Shown: positions 1-8,518 of the stretch, in pieces
Layout of the letters: every line of letters starts with the position of its first letter
How positions within the stretch are numbered: the stretch's first letter is position 1
DNA from: Singulisphaera sp. GP187
Lineage (GTDB): Bacteria > Planctomycetota > Phycisphaerae > Phycisphaerales > SM1A02
DNA: 53,957 bases
Direction: 5' to 3'
Assembly (NCBI GenBank): GCA_945871445.1
Contig: CAMBWI010000009.1
Location: 1 to 53,957, forward strand
The notes under the pieces: model-generated
Seen by the model: the letters and a program-made list of their open reading frames with translations, nothing else
What the model was told of the DNA's origin: nothing
Databases searched by the model: none
Made by a program: the position numbers and the translations under genes

Positions 1-798
1 GCGATTGCAACTGGTCGAGGAAGCACGCTGGGGCAGGGGCAATTCGGCGGAATTGGCCTCGCGATTCCGATGGACATCATCGAATTTGTCGTCGGCCAGT
101 TGATCGAAAAGGGCGAAGTCGAAAAGGGTTTTTCGGGTGTTGCCGTTCAGCCTGTCAATTCGATTTTGCCGCCGCAAATGCGCAATCCGATTTTCCGCTG
201 CATCGTCGAGCATTACAACGCGGATGGTGCAGTCATTTCGCGCGTCACCACTGGTAGCCCTGCAGAGCGCGCTGGATTGCAAATTGGTGATGTGATTATG
301 TCGATCGACGGCGTGCGAGTAACGGATGCGGAAAAAGTTCCGTCGATCATTGGCACGCGTCGGCCTGGACAAATTGTGGTCTTTCAAGTGTGGCGCCCAC
401 TCCCCGATCAAGGTCGTGGTGACGAACTGAAGTTTGATGTCGAATTGATCAAGCGAGAACCGCAAATGGAAGCTACAGATATCGCAGACATTCTGCGCAT
501 TTTCGGCTTCGCAACATTGCAAACAAGCACGAAGGAAACATGCGCCTCGCTTGGAGTGCCGTATCGTCGTGGAGTCTTCGTGCAGTCGGTCACGCCAGAA
601 TCGAAGTTGGCTGAAATGATTCCCGCAGGTTCGATCATCGTTGCGGTAGGTGGCCAATCTGTTGGAACGCTGGAGGATTTTTATGTTCGCTTGGCGCGTG
701 GCGCAATTTCCAGACGTGGAATCGGACGAACCAGCGCAATCTTGACCATCGCACTTCCGTCTGGCACGCTGAGCGACTTTGATATACCACTTCGCTAA
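1..798 (+). CDS. HtrA/DegP-like serine protease, C-terminal part (5' end outside window)
   Basis: The reading frame is open from base 1, so the gene starts upstream of the window. The first visible residues end in a Gly-rich GIGLAIP segment followed by an amphipathic helix, as at the end of the trypsin-like domain of HtrA/DegP periplasmic proteases. Two PDZ-like domains follow. The first spans roughly bases 130-440 and contains the typical [14 protein letters not shown] turn. The second spans about 480-795 and is more divergent, with a GVFVQSV strand and an [10 protein letters not shown] turn. The catalytic His/Asp/Ser are not visible. Family members degrade or refold damaged envelope proteins, and the PDZ domains select substrates. 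The gene ends 5 nt before the ABC-transporter ATPase and is probably cotranscribed with it. I am confident of the family and less sure whether this copy is catalytically active. Confidence 0.85.
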   Translation, partial: AIATGRGSTLGQGQFGGIGLAIPMDIIEFVVGQLIEKGEVEKGFSGVAVQPVNSILPPQMRNPIFRCIVEHYNADGAVISRVTTGSPAERAGLQIGDVIMSIDGVRVTDAEKVPSIIGTRRPGQIVVFQVWRPLPDQGRGDELKFDVELIKREPQMEATDIADILRIFGFATLQTSTKETCASLGVPYRRGVFVQSVTPESKLAEMIPAGSIIVAVGGQSVGTLEDFYVRLARGAISRRGIGRTSAILTIALPSGTLSDFDIPLR

Positions 799-803
799 AT
801 CAA

Positions 804-1640
804 ATGACCAAGCCACTGCTCCAAGTTCAAGACCTCAATGTGCATTTTCCTGTGCGACGCGGCATTCTGCAGCGCATCGTTGATCATCGACGTGCTGTTG
901 ATGGTGTGAGTTTTTCGATTATGCCTGGAGAGACTCTTGGACTTGTCGGCGAATCTGGATGTGGAAAGACAACCGTTGGTCGTGCGATACTGCGATTGAT
1001 TCCTGCGACGAGTGGAAGCGTCACCTTTGATGGTGTGGATGTCTTTGCACAAGGTGCGACAAGCCTGCGAAAACTTCGGCGGCAGATGCAGATCATCTTT
1101 CAAGATCCAGGTGGATCGCTCAATCCACGAATGCGCGTCGGTCGAATCATCGGCGAACCACTCGAAGTTCACGGCATTGTGCCCAAAGATCAAGTGCGCG
1201 AACGCGCCGGCCAATTGCTCGAGCGCTGCGGACTTTGGCGAGGCGCAGCGGATCGATATCCACACGAATTTTCTGGAGGTCAGAAGCAGCGCATTGGTAT
1301 TGCCCGCGCTCTTGCACTCGAACCTCGTTTGATTGTTTGCGACGAACCCACCAGTGCGCTGGATGTTTCGATTCAGAGTCAAGTGCTCAATCTTCTTTCG
1401 GATTTGCAAGACGAATTCAAGCTGTCGTATCTTTTTATTAGCCACGATATGGCTGTTATTCATCATGCGTGCCAACGAATTGCTGTGATGTGGAATGGCA
1501 AGATTGTCGAACACGGAACGCGCGAAGAGATTATCTATGCGCCCAAGCATCCATATACACAGGCGCTGTTGTCTGCAGTTCCAGAAGCGGATCCGATGCG
1601 ACAAAGAAATCGAATGCGAGTTGAGGGGATGTCGATGTGA
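804..1640 (+). CDS. ABC transporter ATP-binding protein, oligopeptide/dipeptide (OppF/DppF) type
   Basis: This is a 278-residue ABC ATPase. Walker A is GESGCGKTT at about residues 49-57, the signature is [15 protein letters not shown], and Walker B is [12 protein letters not shown], followed by an HDMAVIHHA switch region. The C-terminal [17 protein letters not shown] segment is characteristic of the OppD/OppF/DppF group, which powers uptake of peptides (or nickel and other solutes) through an inner-membrane permease. The protein is slightly shorter than typical OppF. The permease and binding-protein genes are not downstream, so they would have to lie upstream of the window or elsewhere. The stop codon overlaps the start of the next gene (GTGA), which suggests translational coupling. 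The substrate cannot be told from the sequence. Confidence 0.9.
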   Translation: MTKPLLQVQDLNVHFPVRRGILQRIVDHRRAVDGVSFSIMPGETLGLVGESGCGKTTVGRAILRLIPATSGSVTFDGVDVFAQGATSLRKLRRQMQIIFQDPGGSLNPRMRVGRIIGEPLEVHGIVPKDQVRERAGQLLERCGLWRGAADRYPHEFSGGQKQRIGIARALALEPRLIVCDEPTSALDVSIQSQVLNLLSDLQDEFKLSYLFISHDMAVIHHACQRIAVMWNGKIVEHGTREEIIYAPKHPYTQALLSAVPEADPMRQRNRMRVEGMSM

Positions 1641-2149
1641 CGACGGCTCCACTGCAATCGCGTAAAGCTGCAAAATTTCTCTTTGGTTTTTTTATCGTTC
1701 TTGCGGTTGGAACTTTTACTTGGGGGTTTGTCGTTGTTGAGAAAGTTCGCGTGCGTGCGAAGGAGACGGATGGCGCATTGAGATCTGTCGCGTGGGCATG
1801 TTTGTGTTATGCGCAACAGAATGCGCAACAGAAAGAGAGTCTTCTGTGGCCTGACAGCGAAGCAACATTGATCGCAGCAGCAAACGCATGGAATTGTCAG
1901 CAGATTGATTCGCCAACTTTGGCGTGGCCGCAATCTGTGGAATCTGCGATGGATGGAACGAAAGCTCCCGCAAATCTGACGATTGCTTTGACGATGGCAG
2001 GGGTGAAATTCTCCAATGATCCACAGGCGTGTCCGCACCTAACTGCGATGGGAAATCCCAGCGGTTTAGATACTCTAGAAGTGGTCAACGGTTGGTTGAC
2101 CGAGTATGCCAAAGCACAGTTTTTGAAATCGCAATCAGCACCAAACTAG
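1637..2149 (+). CDS. hypothetical single-pass membrane protein
   Basis: This 170-residue protein is not recognised. It starts with GTG overlapping the stop of the upstream ABC ATPase by 4 nt. A basic N-terminus (RKAAK) is followed by one hydrophobic segment at about residues 14-32, then a soluble, presumably periplasmic domain with a few Cys residues (Cys-Leu-Cys near residue 56, one near 81). It could be a membrane-anchored accessory protein of the preceding transporter, but this rests on adjacency alone. Its TAG stop codon lies inside the first unit of a 24-bp direct repeat that runs up to the thyX start. Confidence 0.6.
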   Translation: MTTAPLQSRKAAKFLFGFFIVLAVGTFTWGFVVVEKVRVRAKETDGALRSVAWACLCYAQQNAQQKESLLWPDSEATLIAAANAWNCQQIDSPTLAWPQSVESAMDGTKAPANLTIALTMAGVKFSNDPQACPHLTAMGNPSGLDTLEVVNGWLTEYAKAQFLKSQSAPN

Positions 2150-2204
2150 AAACCAAACCAGAACTCAAACTAGAAACCAAGCTAGAACTCAAACTAGAAC
2201 TCAA
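2143..2204. repeat. 24-bp direct repeat array between the small membrane protein and thyX
   Basis: Two 24-bp units (2143-2166 and 2167-2190) differ at only two positions and are followed by a partial third unit (2191-2204) that ends at the thyX ATG. The core word CTAGAAA/CTAGAAC recurs four times. The upstream gene's TAG stop is part of the first unit. The array fills the whole intergenic gap and leaves no purine-rich ribosome binding site in front of thyX. Confidence 0.85.
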
Positions 2205-3149
2205 ATGACTCCCCAGCAGACAACCCAATCATCGAATTCCCTTTCGCAATCCAATTCCATCGTGCGCGTCATGCCAGAAACAGAGATGTTTGATGTGATG
2301 GGCGGAGCGGCGCGACTTGAAAAGCGTGTGCTCGACCACGGATTTGTCGCACTTGTTGATTGCATGCCTCGGATGGCACCCGTTGGCAAGACCGCAGATT
2401 TTTCGATCGTGCAATCAGCGCGCGTTTCGTATGGTGAAGGAACAAAACAAGTGAACGAAGATCGCGGTCTTGTGCGATATTTGCTGCGGCATCGTCACAC
2501 CACGCCATTTGAAATGGTTGAGTTCAAGTTTCATATCGCAATGCCGATGTTTGTCGCGCGACAATGGATTCGTCATCGCACTGCCAATGTCAATGAATAC
2601 AGCGCGCGCTATTCGATCGTGCCTGATCGTTTTTACCGTCCGTCGCTCGAATCTGTGCGTGCGCAAAGTGGAGCGAATCGCCAAGGTGGCGATGGTCTTG
2701 TTGATGCTGGAACTGCAGAAGAATTTTTGGTGATGCTCGATCGTGCTGAAGCGCTTTACAAGGATTATTTGGGATTGACCGAAAAAGGCGTCGCACGCGA
2801 ATTGGCGCGAGCCGCCTTGCCGGTTTCGGTTTATACGGAGTGGTATTGGAAGTGCGACTTGCACAATCTTTTCCACTTTCTTTCGCTTCGTATGGATCCA
2901 CACGCGCAGTATGAAATCCGCGTCTTTGCCGAAGCGATGTACGATTTACTGAAGCCAATCGTGCCAATTTCTTGCGAAGCGTTCGAGGATTACAGATTGG
3001 GCGCGATGCATTTGACGAAGTTGGAGATCGAATCGATCAAGTCTGGATTGCCGCTTGCGACAACCAATAAACGCGAGCTTGCAGAGTTCGAGACGAAATG
3101 CGCGCAGTTGGGAATCGCAATGCCAGCTTCTGGCAAAAGCGGCGGTTGA
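2205..3149 (+). CDS. thyX: flavin-dependent thymidylate synthase ThyX
   Basis: ThyX makes dTMP from dUMP using methylene-tetrahydrofolate, FAD and NADPH. It replaces ThyA in many bacteria and runs as a homotetramer. The diagnostic motif RHRTxxxNExSxRY is present as RHRTANVNEYSARY at residues 123-136, preceded by the LLRHRHTTPFE flavin-binding segment at 94-103. At 314 residues it is longer than short ThyX forms, with about 25 extra low-complexity N-terminal residues rich in Gln, Ser and Asn. A start at Met23 would remove this stretch. The assigned ATG at 2205 directly abuts a direct-repeat array and has no visible Shine-Dalgarno sequence. The family call is firm; the start is uncertain. Confidence 0.96.
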   Translation: MTPQQTTQSSNSLSQSNSIVRVMPETEMFDVMGGAARLEKRVLDHGFVALVDCMPRMAPVGKTADFSIVQSARVSYGEGTKQVNEDRGLVRYLLRHRHTTPFEMVEFKFHIAMPMFVARQWIRHRTANVNEYSARYSIVPDRFYRPSLESVRAQSGANRQGGDGLVDAGTAEEFLVMLDRAEALYKDYLGLTEKGVARELARAALPVSVYTEWYWKCDLHNLFHFLSLRMDPHAQYEIRVFAEAMYDLLKPIVPISCEAFEDYRLGAMHLTKLEIESIKSGLPLATTNKRELAEFETKCAQLGIAMPASGKSGG

Positions 3150-3163
3150 TTTTTAGATTTCCT

Positions 3164-3220
3164 GCGTCGCAATCCCAGCGCAGCGTCTTAATCCCAGCGC
3201 AGCGTCGCAATCCCAGCGCA
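3164..3220. repeat. 19-bp tandem repeat, three units
   Basis: Three consecutive 19-bp units (3164-3182, 3183-3201, 3202-3220) share the core AATCCCAGCGCAGCGTC, and the second differs from the others by two bases. The array lies between the convergent thyX and lipoprotein genes, 14 nt after the thyX stop. No inverted symmetry strong enough for a terminator was seen. Confidence 0.85.
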
Positions 3221-3240
3221 GCGTTGGAAAACGAGCGAGA

Positions 3241-3723
3241 TCAATACCCAGCGTCAGCAGGAACAACAGCGACCATTCCAAGCAGGGGATTTGTTTCGTC
3301 GCGTTGGATTTGCACCAAGACCAATGGTGTTGGCGCACGAGTTCGCCAGAAACCACCAGGCTGAGGACACTGACCCCACACATCTCTGAAATCCGTGATT
3401 AAAACTTCGATGGTTTCTCCTGCCAAGATTGCGGAGACATGCTTCATATATCTGCGGTTGACCCAAATGTCGACTTCACGATAATCCGTTGCAGTTCCAT
3501 TGATGATTTGCAGGACAGTTTCTCTCGGGACGGCTTGCATCTGAATCACTTCAGATTGCAATAGCAATTCTGGATATTCCCGAGTCGCAAGCGCAGGGGC
3601 ATAGAGAGGAGCGGTGCAGCCTCCTAGAGTCAATGCGCCTGCAGCAACTGCGATGATCGCAAGTGATCTGAAAATCGACAGCGGGGGAGTCGCCCAACAA
3701 GAGATGGAACTGAGGTCGATCAT
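3241..3723 (-). CDS. putative lipoprotein of unknown function
   Basis: This 160-residue protein has an N-terminal hydrophobic stretch ending in a lipobox (LTLGGC, Cys at about residue 36), which predicts cleavage by signal peptidase II and lipid attachment. The n-region before the hydrophobic stretch is unusually long (about 20 residues), so a later start is possible. The mature part (roughly 125 residues) has a segment reading NGTATDYREVDIWVNRRY and looks beta-rich. No known family was recognised. It is divergent from the dihydrouridine synthase gene across a short gap and convergent with thyX. Confidence 0.65.
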   Translation of the reverse strand: MIDLSSISCWATPPLSIFRSLAIIAVAAGALTLGGCTAPLYAPALATREYPELLLQSEVIQMQAVPRETVLQIINGTATDYREVDIWVNRRYMKHVSAILAGETIEVLITDFRDVWGQCPQPGGFWRTRAPTPLVLVQIQRDETNPLLGMVAVVPADAGY

Positions 3724-3764
3724 TGAAATGCAAGTGTATAAGAATGCTCCGTAGACTTTGGGCT

Positions 3765-4889
3765 ATGAGCGTCGAACTGAATCCAAGCGAATTGCCTCCG
3801 CGAAAACTTTCGCGTTCCCCTGCGGAAACCGCCAAATTGGTCAGAGTTGATCCGCGTGTTCAGGCGCTCTTGCCAAGATTTGATGCTCCGTTTTTTCAGG
3901 CTGGGCTTGCGGGATATTCCGACGGTGCGATGCGATTGATCGCACGAAGGCATGGTTGTCCATTTTGTGTGACCGAGGCGTTGCTCGATCGAACACTGCT
4001 GAATGGTGGCAAAGGGAAAATTCGCGAGGACCCAGATTTGATCGCCACCGAATGTGGGATGGGCGAAGTCGCTGACAACATCGCCGCAACGGTTGATGAT
4101 CATCCGCTCGCGGGGCAAATCATGGGATCAAAAGCGGACGAGATGGCGCGCGCAGCGGACATCATCGTCGCGATGGGGCACGATGTTGTTGATGTGAATC
4201 TTGCGTGTCCAGTGAAGAAAATTAGCGCGAACAATCGGGGCGGGCACTTCTTGGCGCACCCAAACGAGGCGATCGACATTCTGCGCGCAGTGGTCGAAGC
4301 AGTTGCAGGTCGCGTTCCTTGCACGGTCAAACTTCGACGTGCGTATGACGACACTCCGGAGATGGGAAAAAACTTCGAGCGCATATTCGATGCCGCGTAT
4401 GAATTTGGTTATGCGTGGACAACGGTGCATTGCCGTACTGTCGAGCAGAAGTACCTCGGTCCAGGACGATGGGAGTTTCTTACGGATTTGACAAAGCGAC
4501 ATCCGGACAAAATTATTTTCGGTTCTGGTGATGTTTGGACTGTTCAAGATATTTTTGCAATGATGGATCAGTGTGGCGTCAGTGGTGTCAGCGTTGCACG
4601 CGGATGTATTGGAAATCCGTGGATTTTCAGGCAAGCGCGCGAAATGATGGCGGGGAGCGAACCCACCCCTCCAACGATTGCGGAGCAGCGAGCGGCGTTG
4701 CTTGGACATTTCGATCTCGCAAAATTTCTCTATGGCGACAACGCAACTGGAAGGCGTATGCGCAAGTTTGGAATCAAGTTCGCTGCACATCATCCAGAGC
4801 CGGTCAAGGTGAAATCCGAATTCATCCGCTGCGAAAATTCGCTGCAGTGGAAAGCGGTGATTGAAAAGTTCTATCAATCAAATTCATAA
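3765..4889 (+). CDS. tRNA-dihydrouridine synthase (Dus family)
   Basis: Dus enzymes are FMN-dependent TIM-barrel proteins that reduce specific uridines in the tRNA D-loop to dihydrouridine. Visible marks are an N-terminal APFFQAGLAGYSD FMN-binding strand, the catalytic Cys148 in VNLACPVKKI, the KLRRAY lysine strand, an HCRTVEQKY segment carrying the FMN-contacting His, and the IFGSGDV phosphate-binding loop. The length of 374 residues fits the family. I chose the ATG at 3765 because the upstream in-frame TTG (3723) and ATG (3744) add a Cys/Arg-rich stretch unlike the family. The subfamily (DusA, B or C) was not resolved. Confidence 0.92.
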   Translation: MSVELNPSELPPRKLSRSPAETAKLVRVDPRVQALLPRFDAPFFQAGLAGYSDGAMRLIARRHGCPFCVTEALLDRTLLNGGKGKIREDPDLIATECGMGEVADNIAATVDDHPLAGQIMGSKADEMARAADIIVAMGHDVVDVNLACPVKKISANNRGGHFLAHPNEAIDILRAVVEAVAGRVPCTVKLRRAYDDTPEMGKNFERIFDAAYEFGYAWTTVHCRTVEQKYLGPGRWEFLTDLTKRHPDKIIFGSGDVWTVQDIFAMMDQCGVSGVSVARGCIGNPWIFRQAREMMAGSEPTPPTIAEQRAALLGHFDLAKFLYGDNATGRRMRKFGIKFAAHHPEPVKVKSEFIRCENSLQWKAVIEKFYQSNS

Positions 4890-4928
4890 TCATCACGCGC
4901 GGAAATCCCAGTGGGCACTGTGCCGCCA

Positions 4929-6503
4929 TCACCTCTTGGCAAGTGGGCTGAGAATATTTTGCGGCGATTGCGTGTGAGGCCAATAGACATTCGCCGCACC
5001 TGGACCCGGTGACATATCTGGATTCCCCAAACGACCCACGACTAGAAATGGAATGGCCGTTCGCAATTCACTTCCATCGGTTGGCCGCACGCAACCAAGT
5101 GCAACTCGATAACCATCGTGCGTATCGAATGCCGCTTCGGGCGCGGTCAGTCTCGCGCCAACGCGCGCGCCAAATTCCCACGAAGTCCCTTCTGCATCCG
5201 CAGGGTGGAAAATATAGACCGCGCCGCTCCCTTCGCCTTCTTCGTGTTCTTCGCCAGCGGCGATTGGATTGCAAGATTCGGACGCTCCAACTGCGATCGT
5301 CCCACTGCGAATACTCAGCGACATTCCAAAGGCTTCGGCACGGTATTGCGATTTCCCGCACCACGGTTGCGGCGATGTCAACGCAATGATTTCCTCCCAC
5401 ATTTCGCCTCCGCTTTGCGTTTCACTCCGCTCGAACAAGTGAACGACTCCAGCGTGATCTGGAAATGCCTGCGAATTCTGCGGAGTTTCGCGTGGTGCGC
5501 CGATAGCAAGAATGTTGCGTGAGATCGCAACACTCATCCCAAACCATGCGCTGGCTTGTGGATTTGGCGCATCGATTCGCGCAGTGTGTTGCCACTCATC
5601 TTTCTTCAGGCGAAAGATATCACTGCGGCCACTGCCAGAACCCAATCCGCTGAAACTCGGCGAACCAACAACGATCGTCTCTGCGTCAATCGCAACGCTT
5701 GTTCCAAAGCGCGTACCCGCAATGGGAATTGGTATCGCAAGTTCGCTCTCGTGCATCCATGTATCGCCGCGTCGAACAAAGACATCAACGCGACCCGATG
5801 CAAATCCAACACCGTTGTGATCTGGCGAACTAACCACGACACGCGCGCCGTCCGTGGCGACAACAGAGCCAAAGTGCGCACCGATTTTCGGCCTGGGAGA
5901 TTCAAGCGTTGCGCGGAGTTTCCATCGTTGATTTGAATTGTCATGCGCTCCATCTTGCTTGTCATCTTGCTTGCCATCTTGCTTGTCATCTTGCTTGTCA
6001 TCTTGCTTGCCATCTTGCTTGTCATTTGGCGCGGCATTCTGCGGTACATATATATAGACACGGCCCATCTGAAAGTTTTCTGGCCATTTCCCGGGATCTT
6101 TTTCAGTGCCATCTTCATTTGGCGCGCCGACACACAACACGCTTGCAGCATGGTCAACTGCAATCGCGCCCCCAAATGCGGATTGGCGATGCTCCTTTGG
6201 ATGCACGATGATTTCTTGCATCGTCACCGCATTGGCAGCGCAATTCCAAATCGCAACTGCGCCAGCATCCACACCAATATCAGGATCATGACCTCCGCCG
6301 ACTGCGATCAATCCGTTTTCACTCGTAGCTACAGCCGCGCCAAGCCCAAGCGGCAACATCCGTAAAGGCGAATCGAGGCGAATGCGATGTTGCCACTTCG
6401 CTTCTTCGTTTGCACTTGCGCCCGCGCCAATTCCCAAACCCATCATCGCAAGAATACTCATCAGTTTCCCTAGTAAATCAAGGCGTTTTCTTCCACTTTT
6501 CAT
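4929..6503 (-). CDS. secreted FG-GAP-type beta-propeller protein with KQDD/KQDG repeat insert
   Basis: This 524-residue protein starts at an ATG preceded by a good AAGGAG site (6511-6517). The first 30 or so residues form a signal peptide (KSGRKR, hydrophobic core, AGASA cleavage region). The body is a string of repeats of the type 'FGxSVAxDxxxxxVGAPxxxGxGSGxVxIF', as in FG-GAP/integrin-alpha-like propellers, which are usually surface or secreted proteins binding other macromolecules. At roughly residues 160-185 a hydrophilic linker made of KQDD/KQDG tetrapeptides interrupts the propeller. Calcium-type Asp clusters are not obvious. It is divergent from the hydrolase gene at 6600 and convergent with dus. 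The partner or ligand is unknown. Confidence 0.8.
   Translation of the reverse strand: MKSGRKRLDLLGKLMSILAMMGLGIGAGASANEEAKWQHRIRLDSPLRMLPLGLGAAVATSENGLIAVGGGHDPDIGVDAGAVAIWNCAANAVTMQEIIVHPKEHRQSAFGGAIAVDHAASVLCVGAPNEDGTEKDPGKWPENFQMGRVYIYVPQNAAPNDKQDGKQDDKQDDKQDGKQDDKQDGAHDNSNQRWKLRATLESPRPKIGAHFGSVVATDGARVVVSSPDHNGVGFASGRVDVFVRRGDTWMHESELAIPIPIAGTRFGTSVAIDAETIVVGSPSFSGLGSGSGRSDIFRLKKDEWQHTARIDAPNPQASAWFGMSVAISRNILAIGAPRETPQNSQAFPDHAGVVHLFERSETQSGGEMWEEIIALTSPQPWCGKSQYRAEAFGMSLSIRSGTIAVGASESCNPIAAGEEHEEGEGSGAVYIFHPADAEGTSWEFGARVGARLTAPEAAFDTHDGYRVALGCVRPTDGSELRTAIPFLVVGRLGNPDMSPGPGAANVYWPHTQSPQNILSPLAKR
5951..6022. repeat. 12-bp tandem repeat, six units, inside FG-GAP gene
   Basis: Six exact or near-exact 12-bp units (CATCTTGCTTGT or CATCTTGCTTGC on the + strand) lie in frame in the minus-strand propeller gene and encode alternating KQDD and KQDG. 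The only variation is T/C at the last base, which swaps Asp for Gly. This is a typical slippage-prone minisatellite. Confidence 0.95.
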
Positions 6504-6599
6504 GCTCGACTCCTTTCGAACTTGGACAATAAACACTCGCCAAGTCACATCAGGAAATCACAACCTTTTTTCTTGTCGACTTGGGGTACAACCCAACCC

Positions 6600-7319
6600 A
6601 TGCAACAAGAGATTTATAAGTATTCCCACGGCGACCTTGCATGCGAAGGCTTGGTCGTTCGCAAACCAAATCTCGTCCTACCTGCTCCAGTCGTCGTCAT
6701 CTGTCATCACTGGAATGGTCGTGACGAATTGATGGATAGCCACGCTGATCGAATTGCACGGTTGGGTTGGATCGCGTTTGCTGCGGACATCTATGGCCAG
6801 CATCAGACTTCGACCGATCGCGAGCGATGCGCCGCAATGATGAATCCATTCATCGAAGATCGCGCGATGTTGCGCGAGCGTTTGCGCACGACGATCGCTG
6901 CGGCGCAGCGCATTCCAGGTGCTGATGGCAAACGCATCGTGGTCATCGGATTTTGTTTCGGCGGACTCTGTGCGCTTGATGCTGCGCGGAGTTGTTTGCC
7001 TGGTGTTGTCGGCGTGGCTTCGTTTCACGGACTCCTTACGCCCCCAAACATCGGGAAGCAACAAACAATTACTGCCAAGGTTCTTGCCTTGCATGGCTAT
7101 GAAGATCCAATGGCGAATCCAGATTCGTTGACCGCATTCAACAACGAGATGACCGCAGCGAACGCTCACTGGGAAGTTGATGTGTATGGAAAAACTGTCC
7201 ACGCATTTACAAATCCAAACGCTCAAGATCGCGCCGCTGGAATGGCATTCGATGCGACGATCTCCAACCGCGCATTCTCGCGCTTGGAATCCTTCTTGCA
7301 TGAATGTTTCGCAGTTTGA
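6600..7319 (+). CDS. dienelactone hydrolase family protein
   Basis: This is an alpha/beta-hydrolase of 239 residues. The nucleophile elbow is GFCFGG, so the nucleophile is Cys119 as in dienelactone hydrolases, with Asp169 (HGYEDPM) and His201 (TVHAFTNP) completing the triad. The early CHHWNGRDELMD segment corresponds to the oxyanion-hole region. Family members hydrolyse dienelactone in chlorocatechol breakdown, but many paralogues have other, unknown ester or lactone substrates. No aromatic-degradation genes are nearby, so the substrate is open. I chose the ATG at 6600; an in-frame upstream start would add about 26 residues with no family similarity that overlap the divergent gene's leader. 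Confidence 0.9.
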   Translation: MQQEIYKYSHGDLACEGLVVRKPNLVLPAPVVVICHHWNGRDELMDSHADRIARLGWIAFAADIYGQHQTSTDRERCAAMMNPFIEDRAMLRERLRTTIAAAQRIPGADGKRIVVIGFCFGGLCALDAARSCLPGVVGVASFHGLLTPPNIGKQQTITAKVLALHGYEDPMANPDSLTAFNNEMTAANAHWEVDVYGKTVHAFTNPNAQDRAAGMAFDATISNRAFSRLESFLHECFAV

Positions 7320-7391
7320 TCTTCGCAGTCATTGATATTGATCGCACTGCTTCGCGCTGTTACGATCACCAATCGCAATGACTCATAAAGG

Positions 7392-7397
7392 TATAAT
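7392..7397 (+). promoter_or_regulatory. candidate -10 box for the pseudopilin gene
   Basis: A perfect TATAAT lies 84 nt before the pseudopilin ATG at 7481, in an otherwise gene-free 161-nt gap. No convincing -35 hexamer sits 16-18 nt upstream. A second weaker pair, TTGATC and TACGAT with 17-nt spacing, lies slightly further upstream. This is a pattern match only. Confidence 0.3.
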
Positions 7398-7480
7398 CAC
7401 GCCAAGCAAATCAAATGCGATTTTTCAGCCATATTTGACCGCCTTTGAAGCCTAGAATGGAATCTGAAGGACTCAGACCA

Positions 7481-8503
7481 ATGAAGAAAAATAAAATCAC
7501 TACTCGCGCATTTACTATTGTTGAACTTTTAGTAGTGATTGCAATCATTGCAATTCTGATTGGCATTCTCTTGCCTGTGCTGTCGAGTGTTCGCCAGAGT
7601 GCTCGAACTTCCACAGATTCAACTCAAGCAACGCAGATTCTCAAAGCAATGATCATTATGGCGCAGGAAGATCCGCAGCAACGATTGCCCACTCCGGGCA
7701 GAATCAATCGCTTGGCGAATATGTCAACTGGTGTCGCCGTCCAAATGCAAGGAATGGGCGAAGAAGACCCAGCCCAAAATACAACCGCAAATCTCTATTC
7801 AGCGTGTCTCGCCAAGGAAGCGTTTGGCGTGGAATCATTGATTGGACCAACTGAATACGTTGGATCGAATGTTGTTCAAATGGGAAAGGCGAGTTCAGGA
7901 GGAGCTGGCGCTAGCGATCCAGACCCTCCATACGATCTTAACCGGTACAACCCTTCTGCAGATGTCTATTGGGATACTAGGTTTTATTGCAACTTAAATG
8001 GCAATGTACCTCCGAGTGGGCAACCTGCAGTTTGCCATTCTTCCTATGCACATCAACCACTCTTTGGGCAACGTAAGGCGCTCAGTTGGAGAGCGGTCGG
8101 AGAGAGCACGCGACCTCTTCTGGGAACTCGCGGTCCAATTCATACCAATCTTGGTCCAGAATCTGCAGTTATCGATGCAGACATTTTCGATGCCAGCCCA
8201 ACGCTCCTCTTGCATGGATCGAAAAAAGAATGGGCCGGGAATATGGTGTTTGGTGACGGACACGTTGAATTCCTCAACACGATGTTTCCAACTCAAGTGC
8301 AATTTAATTGTGGAGGTTTGGAAGCAGCCATCAAGGACAATATCTTTGCAATGGACTTTCTCTGCAATGGAGCGATTGGCGTTACAGGTGCAGCGAAACA
8401 AGCAGATGCGATCATTGCATTTACGATTCAGCCACCCACGGCCTATCCACTGAGTGGTGGAGCGAATGATGGAGTTGTGGTCTATGACCTGCCTGCCCCT
8501 TAG
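7481..8503 (+). CDS. type II secretion/type IV pilin-like protein (planctomycete pseudopilin)
   Basis: This 340-residue protein begins with a short basic leader and an A|FTIVELLVVIAIIAILIGILLPVL segment, which is the prepilin cleavage and methylation motif with Glu at position +5 and a 20-residue hydrophobic helix. The residue before the cleavage point is Ala rather than the usual Gly. The C-terminal part has NMVFGDGHVEFLN, resembling the DG end of the H-x9-DG motif in the large planctomycete DUF1559-type family, but the His spacing is not canonical. Such proteins are abundant in planctomycetes and of mostly unknown function. The ATG at 7481 was chosen over an upstream TTG because it puts the basic leader directly before the motif. 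The gene is isolated and convergent with rnr. Confidence 0.85.
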   Translation: MKKNKITTRAFTIVELLVVIAIIAILIGILLPVLSSVRQSARTSTDSTQATQILKAMIIMAQEDPQQRLPTPGRINRLANMSTGVAVQMQGMGEEDPAQNTTANLYSACLAKEAFGVESLIGPTEYVGSNVVQMGKASSGGAGASDPDPPYDLNRYNPSADVYWDTRFYCNLNGNVPPSGQPAVCHSSYAHQPLFGQRKALSWRAVGESTRPLLGTRGPIHTNLGPESAVIDADIFDASPTLLLHGSKKEWAGNMVFGDGHVEFLNTMFPTQVQFNCGGLEAAIKDNIFAMDFLCNGAIGVTGAAKQADAIIAFTIQPPTAYPLSGGANDGVVVYDLPAP

Positions 8504-8518
8504 GTTCGCTCTTTTTCA

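Noticed and set aside
795-1673. 292-codon frame on the minus strand opposite the ABC ATPase
   Set aside because: It lies entirely over a clear ABC transporter gene and encodes no recognisable domain.
4900-4928. CAGTG-GG-CACTG inverted repeat after dus as a terminator
   Set aside because: The stem is only 5 bp, the loop is 2 nt and there is no T-run on either side.
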